Part shown: positions 1 through 5,129 of the stretch, in pieces
How positions within the stretch are numbered: the first letter of the stretch is position 1
Layout of the letters: each line of letters begins with the position of its first letter
NCBI GenBank assembly: GCA_937950415.1
Contig: CALFDL010000236.1
Location: 1 to 8,395, forward strand
From: an uncultured Collinsella sp.
GTDB lineage: Bacteria; Actinomycetota; Coriobacteriia; Coriobacteriales; Coriobacteriaceae
DNA length: 8,395 nucleotides
Direction: 5' to 3'
The notes under the pieces: model-generated
What the model was told of the DNA's origin: nothing
The model's input: only the letters and a program-made list of their open reading frames with translations
Database searches by the model: none
Program-made: the position numbers and the translations under genes

Positions 1-357
1 GCCCGCGGGGCGCGCCCAGGGCATCTCGGGTTCCGCCGCTCGCCGGTTTTCGCTTCCACCCCACGGGCCGCCATCCGCCCAACGACCATCCCGCCGGCGC
101 CGGGCCCATTATCGGGGCCAATCGCGCTCCCGCCGACCCGGCGATTTCAAAACCATGCCGGTTTACGGGGCCAGGCCGGGAACCCCCGAGCATGCCGTAA
201 TCGGTAAAATCAAAACCGCAGGTAGACGACTTGCGCATTCAGCGAAATGCAGGGTATGGACGGCCGGTCCGGGTCCAGCCCCGTAATCCGGCGTAGTTTT
301 GAAATGATACTAATTCACTAGCATGAAAACTAGGTCGTTCTAGCGCCTTGTTGCCGG
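1..357. other. GC-rich non-coding region
   Basis: No supportable gene is seen here. The first ~190 bases are much richer in G and C than the rest of the window. One plus-strand frame stays open from base 1 to about 204, but its translation is Pro/Arg/Ala-rich low-complexity sequence with no start, ribosome site or recognisable motif, so I read it as a chance opening in GC-rich DNA. The stretch holds an imperfect inverted repeat (144-171 and 278-305). It could also contain the terminator of the minus-strand gene that ends at 358, but no hairpin with a T-tract is obvious. Confidence 0.6.
144..305. repeat. 28-bp imperfect inverted repeat, 106-bp spacer
   Basis: Bases 144-171 and the reverse complement of 278-305 match at 25 of 28 positions. 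Both begin ATTTCAAAAC, share GCCGG in the middle and end TTACGGGGC. The arms point toward each other across a 106-base spacer. This resembles a dispersed extragenic palindrome or the ends of a small non-autonomous element. Only this one pair is seen in the window, so its dispersed nature is an inference. Confidence 0.6.
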
Positions 358-1515
358 CTAATTTCCGAGTTCCAACCAGTTGCACAGAACATTTGCTCGC
401 AGTCGCGTCTCGGCGCGCTTCATTGCCTCGGATTTGGCTTTATATCGAATCCCCAAACGACTGCAGACGCTTTTGACTATGGCGTCTAGCTGTTTTTTGT
501 CGTTAAGCATATCGTGGGTTACCAGGAACACATCGAAACCCATGCTCTGGAGCGCAGTCATGCGCTCCGCATCTTGGTCAAGTACCGCGCCTGACCCATG
601 GATGACCTCACCTTGGATTTCGATAATTGCTGCCTTCATTAGGATTGGGTTTACAATCACGATGTCACCGTAGCAAACCTTTTGACCTGCGATGCTTTGG
701 GCTTCCTCGGATAGAGGGGTTAAATCGTTGAGGTATACGTATCTGAATCCTGAACCACCTAGACGTCGAGAACGACTTAGAAGCAGGACCCCCGCGACCT
801 CGAGTGGAGATGCAGCAATGCCGATAACCTGCTGAGCGGCATCATAAAACTGCTTTCCCCACATTTGACTTTTGACCTTTTCGGCGAATCGATGCAAGTC
901 CCTCAGTTCGATGAGTGGCTTTCTCATCCAAAGCGAAGTACCTTTGAGTTTCGTAACCTCTCTTCCATCCTCGCGATTGTTCGTTTGACCTTCATTTGCT
1001 GGGACCTTTACGGTTGTGCGGGCATAAACTCGTTTCCAAGGAATCTCGTCTTCGCCTTCTCCAAGTTCGAACAGATCCTGCGTGCTGGAATTGCGATTCT
1101 CCTTTAACGCGATTTTTAACTGCATTTCGACAGCGGGGGTCGGCTCGAAAACAGAAAACCAGCCGCAAAGTTCGTACATAGCCAGTACGAGATCTATTTG
1201 GGACACAAAGCGTGTCATAGTAAATAACGTGTTAAGCGGATTGGTGACGCTAAAGCCTAAATGAGTGTCGGTTGTTGTGCCGGTATCCGAAGCCCCTTCC
1301 CAGCGAATAGTGGAGCGCAATCCCGAGTGGTGATTACAACAACCTGGCGAAGCAACAGCGATAACCGGGGTCTTGAGGACATCGGTTACGAAAGGGGCTT
1401 GGGATAGGGTCCGCCAGCCGTCATCGGAGCTGGGTAGGCGCGGGTAGAGGTCATGCACCTGCGGTGGGCAGCGCCAGTAGCGGAATGCGGTGTTTGCGCA
1501 GACGATTTCGTCCAT
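358..1515 (-). CDS. DUF559/Vsr-like endonuclease-domain protein
   Basis: This encodes a 385-aa protein. The ATG at 1515 is chosen because a strong GGGGAGG site (1520-1526) lies four bases upstream; the longer reading from 1623 would add 36 residues without a ribosome site. The N-terminus, MDEIVCANTAFRYWRCPPQV, is of a kind I associate with nuclease-like or AbiEi-like proteins of Eggerthellaceae. The C-terminal third looks like a PD-(D/E)XK fold of the DUF559/Vsr type: GDI (Asp284), then IEIQG (Glu299, with Gln301 at the usual Lys position), then a DxxR-type segment and the strand FDVFLVTHDML. The Lys-to-Gln change is known in some PD-(D/E)XK enzymes, so activity is possible but unproven. The protein ends in a basic helical stretch. 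There is no partner gene beside it. The specific role is unknown; a DNA- or RNA-cleaving defence function is an inference. Confidence 0.6.
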   Translation of the reverse strand: MDEIVCANTAFRYWRCPPQVHDLYPRLPSSDDGWRTLSQAPFVTDVLKTPVIAVASPGCCNHHSGLRSTIRWEGASDTGTTTDTHLGFSVTNPLNTLFTMTRFVSQIDLVLAMYELCGWFSVFEPTPAVEMQLKIALKENRNSSTQDLFELGEGEDEIPWKRVYARTTVKVPANEGQTNNREDGREVTKLKGTSLWMRKPLIELRDLHRFAEKVKSQMWGKQFYDAAQQVIGIAASPLEVAGVLLLSRSRRLGGSGFRYVYLNDLTPLSEEAQSIAGQKVCYGDIVIVNPILMKAAIIEIQGEVIHGSGAVLDQDAERMTALQSMGFDVFLVTHDMLNDKKQLDAIVKSVCSRLGIRYKAKSEAMKRAETRLRANVLCNWLELGN

Positions 1516-1915
1516 GTGGCCTCCCCTGGTTTCGACCGTAGGCCGTGCGGATTGCGGGCATGGCCGATTATCTACCGGGGCATCATGCGGGTAAGTACGG
1601 GAAGCAAACCAAATGCTGACCAAAAGCTTGACGGGTTTTGCTAAATAGATGAAGTGTGCAGTAAAACCGCAGGTGTTTGCTCAGAGCTTGAGGGTCCCTG
1701 TCTCCATAATTGTTCGCTAATAGAGTGAATAATTCAACGAATGAACGTAATCATTTTGGGGAAAACGTTCGATGACGTCTGCAGGGTGGATATGCGTTAA
1801 AAGTTGGATGTAGCCAACGAGTCGTTGCGAATGGTCACGAATTTAAAATCGAAGGCAAAAAGTTCTTGGAAAACCGGGCGCGGCTATGTTAGTATCTCTT
1901 TTGCCGAAAGGCGAC
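1516..1915. other. Intergenic region between divergent gene and tRNA
   Basis: This 400-base stretch separates the minus-strand nuclease-like gene from the plus-strand tRNA and must hold both promoters. A plausible tRNA promoter lies at 1866-1895; no convincing promoter for the minus-strand gene was found. The 12-mer AAAACCGCAGGT at 1663-1674 also occurs at 212-223. No gene is supported. Confidence 0.5.
1866..1895 (+). promoter_or_regulatory. Candidate promoter for tRNA-Val
   Basis: TTGGAA (1866-1871) and TAGTAT (1890-1895) are separated by 18 bases, each matching four of six sigma-70-type consensus positions. Transcription would begin near 1902, leaving a leader of about 14 bases before the mature tRNA. 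The match is moderate; position supports it more than sequence. Confidence 0.4.
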
Positions 1916-1990
1916 GGGCGATTGGCTCAGGGGTAGAGCATATCCTTCACACGGATGGGGTCACAAGTTCGAATCTTGTATCGCCCACCA
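1916..1990 (+). tRNA. tRNA-Val (anticodon CAC)
   Basis: A full 75-nt cloverleaf including an encoded CCA end. The acceptor stem pairs GGGCGAT with ATCGCCC. The D arm is GCTC/GAGC. The anticodon stem TATCC/GGATG closes the loop TTCACAC, giving anticodon CAC, which reads the valine codon GUG. The T arm is ACAAG-TTCGAAT-CTTGT, and A-CCA closes the 3' end. All stems pair, with one G-T wobble in the anticodon stem. It is the only plus-strand gene in the window. tRNA genes are common integration sites, but no second copy of its 3' end is seen here. Confidence 0.97.
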
Positions 1991-2000
1991 TCTAAAGATC

Positions 2001-2038
2001 AGGTCAGAGGTTTAGAGCCTTTGACCTTTTTTATTTTT
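2001..2038 (+). terminator. Rho-independent terminator after tRNA-Val
   Basis: AGGTCAGAGG (2001-2010) pairs with CCTTTGACCT (2018-2027) through one G-T wobble, with a seven-base loop, followed by a T-rich run to about 2038. It starts ten bases past the tRNA CCA end, so the tRNA is probably a single-gene transcript. Confidence 0.9.
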
Positions 2039-2213
2039 GAAACCAAGAGTGATTCTAAAAATAAATTTGTGCTATCAGAATCGCTATTTTGGCAAGAGCG
2101 TACGCAAGGTTGCCAGACGAGGTCTTCGATGCTGCAGTGTAAGGTTTTTGAGAGCGCCAATGCCGAGGATACCGAGTTCTCATGGCGCCTAGTTCATCAT
2201 TCCGCCCGCTGTC

Positions 2214-2738
2214 CTAAATAAACTCTCCCGATTCCAGGTCTACGAAATCCGCGAGCTTTATCTTTCCGGAGAAGCCGCTCCCCTTATACTTTCCTGCATA
2301 GGTCTCAGAGTCGAACTTGAACGAAATGTTATAAAGCTTTCCGGTCTTTGTCTTCCTGATCAGCCCGTTTTCCAGCATGTAGCTCAGTACCCTCTTATGG
2401 CTTTCTCTATCGTTGCCGTTTAGGTAAAAGCAACAGACACCTTGTTTCGATCCTGCCGCGATGAGCGTTTCGGGATTCGAGTATTTGGCTTCTACGACGA
2501 CGCCATCAAGAACTGCGGTTCCGACAATGTCGTCCATGAGGGCTGTTTTGAATGGAGAGAAGAAGAACATCCATTTGCCGCATTGGACGGGATCTATGTC
2601 GTGGATTCGTTCCTTATTGATAAACCAAATCCATGAGAACGATTTGACCCTGGCAATCGAGCCGGATTCGTTAAGAAGCGTTTCTTCGACGGACGGCGTT
2701 AATTTCTCGTTGTTGCTTGTGTTATTTGAACTTGCCAT
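2214..2738 (-). CDS. Hypothetical protein, possibly Bles03/DUF1917-like
   Basis: This encodes a 174-aa protein. The ATG at 2738 is preferred because AGGA sits about eight bases upstream; a TTG at 2765 would overlap the stop of the preceding gene and add nine residues. The first ~20 residues are polar and Ser/Asn/Glu-rich. The rest is compact: a Trp-containing strand (FSWIWFINKERI), GKWMFFF, VEAKYSNPET, GVCCFYLNGND and, near the end, FKFDSETYAGKY. The order GKW...AK.SNP...FY...D...KRV...L...K.D..T.AGKY recalls the Bles03/DUF1917 group, sometimes annotated as putative phosphothreonine-lyase-domain proteins with an eIF4E-like fold. This resemblance is from memory and weak. There is no signal peptide or membrane segment. 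It lies 23 bases after the membrane GIY-YIG gene and is almost certainly cotranscribed with it. Confidence 0.65.
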   Translation of the reverse strand: MASSNNTSNNEKLTPSVEETLLNESGSIARVKSFSWIWFINKERIHDIDPVQCGKWMFFFSPFKTALMDDIVGTAVLDGVVVEAKYSNPETLIAAGSKQGVCCFYLNGNDRESHKRVLSYMLENGLIRKTKTGKLYNISFKFDSETYAGKYKGSGFSGKIKLADFVDLESGEFI

Positions 2739-2761
2739 TTCATTTATCCTAACATTCGTCC

Positions 2762-3352
2762 TCAATATAGCTCCTCGCCAGCAGCCTCGAGCGCTTGTAT
2801 CGCTGTGCGTTTGAGCTCATTGAGACTTTCGTAGCCGCTTTCTGACAGCGGGATAATGCGCACGCTGAATGAGTCGCCGTACTTGTAGTCGGCATACACA
2901 TCGCAATTGCCCCTACCGAGAAACTGTATGGCCGCCCGGTCAATCGCTTTTGCGCTTTGGCCTACGTAGTACAGATCTTTGGTTGCATTATGGACAATGA
3001 AGATGCCAGTAATTTCGCCTTGCTGTGTCAGGGACTTTCGCTGAGCCATAAACTCTTCGGCGCTTGCGACGATTTGAGGATCATCTTCTAGGAGCGATTG
3101 GCGTAGCCCCAGTAGTTTTTCTTGTTGCTTCGATGCTGTGATAACAAGAAGGAGCCCGTCCACAAAAAAGAACAAGCCAAAGAGCAAGAAAAGAAAAGAA
3201 AGCGAACCATATATGTTGGCACTCGATGACAGAGCGGAAATGAGACTGACAATTACCAATACAAGACCAGTAGCGCTGATGACTTTTCCGATCGGGATGA
3301 GCCTCCTTGGAGGGGCCGATGCGACGGTTTTGATTTGATAGTAGTTCCTCAT
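2762..3352 (-). CDS. Two-pass membrane protein with GIY-YIG nuclease-like domain
   Basis: This encodes a 196-aa protein starting at ATG 3352, with GGAG seven bases upstream. Two hydrophobic helices (about residues 23-42 and 49-72) form a membrane hairpin, followed by a charged helical linker (74-113) and a C-terminal GIY-YIG-type domain (115-190). Motifs visible are GIF at 116-118 (for GIY), YYVG at 128-131 (for YIG), Arg139 at the expected catalytic position, RGNCDVYADYKYGD at 147-160, and SLNELKR at 176-182. In this family the last motif is usually LNxLER, where Glu binds the catalytic metal. Here that position is Lys181 (codon AAA at 2812-2810, one base from GAA). The domain may therefore be inactive, or may bind rather than cut nucleic acid. 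The domain should face the cytoplasm. It is the first gene of a two-gene operon. Confidence 0.8.
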   Translation of the reverse strand: MRNYYQIKTVASAPPRRLIPIGKVISATGLVLVIVSLISALSSSANIYGSLSFLFLLFGLFFFVDGLLLVITASKQQEKLLGLRQSLLEDDPQIVASAEEFMAQRKSLTQQGEITGIFIVHNATKDLYYVGQSAKAIDRAAIQFLGRGNCDVYADYKYGDSFSVRIIPLSESGYESLNELKRTAIQALEAAGEELY

Positions 3353-3394
3353 GGTATGACTCCAGTGATATAGGTAATTGGATCCAAATGGAGC

Positions 3395-3422
3395 TTTATA
3401 AACGGCAGTATTTGAATTGCAA
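3395..3422 (-). promoter_or_regulatory. Candidate promoter of the GIY-YIG operon
   Basis: On the minus strand, TTGCAA (3422-3417) and TATAAA (3400-3395) are separated by 16 bases. The -10 matches five of six and the -35 four of six consensus positions. Transcription would begin near 3388, giving a leader of about 36 bases before the ATG at 3352. Confidence 0.5.
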
Positions 3423-3627
3423 TTATCTTATCGCTCTGGCAGATGGGGTATAAGGCTCAACATCGGTAATAGATCGAGAGGCAGTCGAGCTGAACATAAT
3501 AGTGCCGTCGCAGCGATAGCTGATACGGCACCAATCTCTAAGAATTTGATTTAGTAGAAGGCTAAAGACTTCTGCAATGGCTGCATTCACTTCTCCCCTG
3601 GTCTCACTAAACGGGGAATTAGCAGCG

Positions 3628-3810
3628 TTATACGGCAGCCAGGAGCGCTGTTCCAAGAAGGAAAAACATTAAGGAAGCGGCCATCCAGTTGTTGTCTGCG
3701 GGCTTGGGGATCGTCGCTACGGTCGCAGTGGCGGCTCTTTGCTTGGAGGACGCGGGCAGCGTAGTCTTGGTCACCGTAGTCTTGATCGTTATGTTTGTCT
3801 TGGGCGACGT
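3628..3810 (-). pseudogene. Decayed 3' end of an LPXTG surface-protein gene
   Basis: The translation of this stretch (Thr/Lys-rich linker, IPKPADNNW, a hydrophobic segment, stop) aligns with the intact sorting tail at 8021-8210. The alignment is gap-free at a constant offset of 4402 bases through most of its length, with roughly three-quarters of bases identical. The sorting motif at 3697-3711 reads IPKPA where the intact copy has LPKTG, so sortase could not cleave it. A TAA at 3628-3630 replaces the TAT of the intact copy. Homology continues past it through CGC TGC to a second stop at 3619-3621, which aligns with the intact copy's own stop. Upstream of ~3810 the resemblance is lost, and the open frame to 3999 passes through a hairpin, so it is not a real N-terminus. 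No ribosome site or start was found. Confidence 0.75.
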
Positions 3811-3900
3811 AGCCGTTAAGCTCCAGGTGGTCGGCTTCGGTCCAGACCCAGCCGAGGCTCGACGCACTGAGAGCCTGGCCCCGGCTGCCAAGCGGGGAAA

Positions 3901-3937
3901 GAAGGGACGCTTTGTGGCCTTCACATAGCGTCCCTTC
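3901..3937 (-). terminator. Strong hairpin, likely terminator of the toxin gene
   Basis: GAAGGGACGCT (3901-3911) is perfectly complementary to AGCGTCCCTTC (3927-3937). Inside, after one T-T mismatch, TGTG (3913-3916) pairs with CACA (3922-3925) around a five-base loop. Read on the minus strand, the stem is followed by TTTCC, a short T-rich tail. It lies about 70 bases past the toxin stop codon at 4005, the right place for its terminator. The tail is weak, so another role is possible. Confidence 0.55.
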
Positions 3938-4004
3938 CTCAAATTATCGTGTGAATATGATTTAAGCATACGGCGGAGCCTGAATCCACTATGCTCCAAC
4001 TTGG

Positions 4005-4430
4005 CTACAAATCATAATTCTGCAACGTAGAATACTTGATAAGCGATTGATAGCGCGGATGTCCCGATCGAACAGCCCGCTTGTAAAGCTTGATATATTT
4101 TTCAAATCCCTTTTGAACTGCGAATTCATTTCCGCGAAGAGCTTCATATTCGTTCTGGCGCAAGTGTGGACGCACCTGTTGATCTATATATTCTGGCTTG
4201 TCTACAACAACGGCTTTCGAATAATCAATTCCGCATTTATTTTTGGCATCGGTAAAGAATACGTGCCTATGGCGAATATGCGAGCGAAAAGGTATGGCCC
4301 ACGTATGACCCTCGATTTCGACCAAAAAGACAATGTAAGGACGATTTTGCTTTTGTTCCATCTCTTTGAACGGCGGGTTTGGATGATCTTGGTAAAACGA
4401 GTTTGTCAAAAAGACGATTTTAGAATTCAT
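4005..4430 (-). CDS. Type III toxin-antitoxin toxin, TenpN/ToxN-like endoribonuclease
   Basis: This encodes a 141-aa protein. The ATG at 4430 is preceded by GGAGGG (4441-4436) with a five-base gap; a longer reading from 4481 would run through the terminator and is rejected. ToxN-family toxins are endoribonucleases that cut RNA and are held inactive by small repeat RNAs. Features matching the TenpN branch, from memory of the family, are the N-terminal KIVFLTNSFYQDH; the block RPYIVFLVEIEGHTWAIPF continuing into RSHIRHRH and FFT; CGIDYSKAVVV; IRQ-like LRQNEYEALRG; and the closing KGFEKYIKLYKRA helix. Length is close to that expected for the TenpN branch. The upstream terminator and repeat RNA confirm the assignment. 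It appears more AT-rich than its neighbours, which fits horizontal gain. Expression would depend on partial read-through of the terminator at 4442-4481. Confidence 0.88.
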   Translation of the reverse strand: MNSKIVFLTNSFYQDHPNPPFKEMEQKQNRPYIVFLVEIEGHTWAIPFRSHIRHRHVFFTDAKNKCGIDYSKAVVVDKPEYIDQQVRPHLRQNEYEALRGNEFAVQKGFEKYIKLYKRAVRSGHPRYQSLIKYSTLQNYDL

Positions 4431-4435
4431 GCAGA

Positions 4436-4441
4436 CCCTCC
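4436..4441 (-). promoter_or_regulatory. Ribosome binding site of the toxin gene
   Basis: GGAGGG on the minus strand lies five bases before the ATG at 4430, directly after the T-tract of the antitoxin terminator. It fixes the toxin start. Confidence 0.85.
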
Positions 4442-4481
4442 GAAAAAGAAAATGCCTCCAACCCAAAGAGATTGAAGGCAT
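4442..4481 (-). terminator. Intrinsic terminator between RNA antitoxin and toxin
   Basis: On the minus strand ATGCCTTCAA (4481-4472) pairs with TTGGAGGCAT (4461-4452) with one G-T wobble and a ten-base loop, followed by TTTCTTTTTC (4451-4442). This is the terminator that, in known type III loci, limits toxin transcription relative to antitoxin RNA. Confidence 0.92.
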
Positions 4482-4583
4482 CTTCGCAGTGGGCTTTCTT
4501 TTGATTCCGTTGGTCGCGCCCTACGACCAAAATCTTCTCAGTGGGCTTTCTTTTGATTCCGTTGGTCGCGCCCTACGACCAAT
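4480..4583 (-). repeat. Two tandem 52-bp direct repeats (antitoxin units)
   Basis: Bases 4480-4531 and 4532-4583 are identical except at 4486/4538 (G versus T) and at the last position (A versus T). A 44-base core (4487-4530 and 4539-4582) is perfect. Each unit contains the inverted repeat TTGGTCG/CGACCAA (4510-4530 and 4562-4582). There is no partial third unit of any length. Confidence 0.97.
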
Positions 4584-4593
4584 TTCTGATGTA

Positions 4594-4622
4594 AGTATAC
4601 CCAAGCAACGGAGGAAATGATT
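4594..4622 (-). promoter_or_regulatory. Promoter of the toxin-antitoxin locus
   Basis: TATACT on the minus strand (4599-4594) matches five of six -10 consensus bases and lies 10 bases before the first repeat, so transcription should begin at about 4587. The -35 at the usual distance (4622-4617, AATCAT) is weak. Confidence 0.6.
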
Positions 4623-4651
4623 GGGATTTCGAAATATGAAGGATAAAATTT

Positions 4652-4666
4652 GGCCTTAATTAGGCC
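4652..4666 (-). terminator. Possible terminator of the PHP-ATPase operon
   Basis: GGCCT (4652-4656) and AGGCC (4662-4666) form a short five-base-pair stem. Reading the minus strand it is followed by AAATTTTAT. It lies between the operon's last stop (4809) and the next promoter. The stem is short, so the call is tentative. Confidence 0.3.
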
Positions 4667-4808
4667 CTCAATCTTGACCGTACATATCTAGAAATCCAGA
4701 TTCCCCTAGACAATTCACTTGTATTCACGCCCAATCGCGCTTATCGCAAACAGAAGTATCCATACAAGCCCCTATTGCCCTTGGCTTTCGCGAACAAGCA
4801 ACAGGTCA

Positions 4809-5129
4809 TCAACTCCGCTTTGCCTCGTCGTCGGCGTCGAGCCCTTCAGCCTTCTTGGCGATATCAGCCAGACCCGGATTCATCTTTTCGCAAGCGCCGT
4901 CCACTATCTTTTTCAAGCTTTCAAAGAAAGAGAAGGCTTTGCGATCCTGTTTAAGTTCTGTCGCGGGCTCGAGGGAAATCGTTGTAGGTTCGTCGATTCC
5001 AGCGAAAAGGGCCGAGTACAACTTCCCTACGTTCAGCTTCGGGTCTTCGATATCAATGGAAAAGTCGTCAACACCCTCGATCGCGATCTTCCCATCCTTC
5101 AGCCCGACCTTATATGCCTTCTGAGCCAT
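4809..5129 (-). CDS. Small unknown protein coupled to the PHP-ATPase genes
   Basis: This encodes a 106-aa protein. The ATG at 5129 lies inside the last codons of the ATPase gene, a 20-base overlap that points to coupled translation; the longer frame to 5231 lies wholly within the ATPase gene. AGGA about 15 bases upstream is too far to be a good ribosome site, again suggesting coupling. I do not recognise the family. The first ~60 residues look strand-rich (KVGLKDGKIAIEGVDDFSID, SALFAGIDEPTTISLEPA). A helical part follows (RKAFSFFESLKKIVDGACEKM), ending in an acidic, Ala-rich tail. There is no signal peptide, membrane segment, helix-turn-helix or catalytic motif. Its tight linkage suggests that it regulates, senses for or assembles with the two enzymes. 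Confidence 0.75.
   Translation of the reverse strand: MAQKAYKVGLKDGKIAIEGVDDFSIDIEDPKLNVGKLYSALFAGIDEPTTISLEPATELKQDRKAFSFFESLKKIVDGACEKMNPGLADIAKKAEGLDADDEAKRS

Larger units (their letters stand above)
4442..4587 (-). ncRNA. Type III RNA antitoxin precursor (TenpI-like)
   Basis: A minus-strand transcript predicted from the -10 box at 4599-4594 to the terminator ending at 4442. It carries two copies of a 52-base repeat just upstream of the ToxN-family gene, the standard arrangement for an RNA antitoxin that the toxin itself cuts into single repeats and then binds. In each unit, TTGGTCG and CGACCAA form a seven-base-pair stem with loop TAGGGCG. The loop's GGGC can pair with GCCC about 19 bases after the stem, giving an H-type pseudoknot as in ToxI and CptI. 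The transcription start is inferred, not seen. Confidence 0.85.

Noticed and set aside
1916..1990. tRNA as attachment site of an integrated element
   Set aside because: No duplicate of the tRNA 3' end and no integrase gene are seen within the window, so this cannot be supported.
1804..1995. Plus-strand 63-codon ORF
   Set aside because: It runs through the tRNA gene; the tRNA fold explains the sequence.
2048..2085. Hairpin AGTGATTCT/AGAATCGCT as terminator of the GIY-YIG operon
   Set aside because: A 20-base loop and no T-tract on the minus-strand side make it unconvincing.
3423..3656. 77-codon minus-strand ORF
   Set aside because: It starts with TTG inside the LPXTG relic in another frame, has no ribosome site, and shows no recognisable motif.
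3811..3999. Upstream part of the LPXTG relic's open frame
   Set aside because: It reads through the 3901-3937 hairpin, has no homology to the intact tail and no start signal.
4430..4481. N-terminal extension of the toxin ORF
   Set aside because: It would translate the antitoxin terminator and its own ribosome site; the ATG at 4430 has ideal spacing.
4480..4583. CRISPR array
   Set aside because: The repeats are directly adjacent with no spacers; the toxin gene next door identifies them as RNA antitoxin units.
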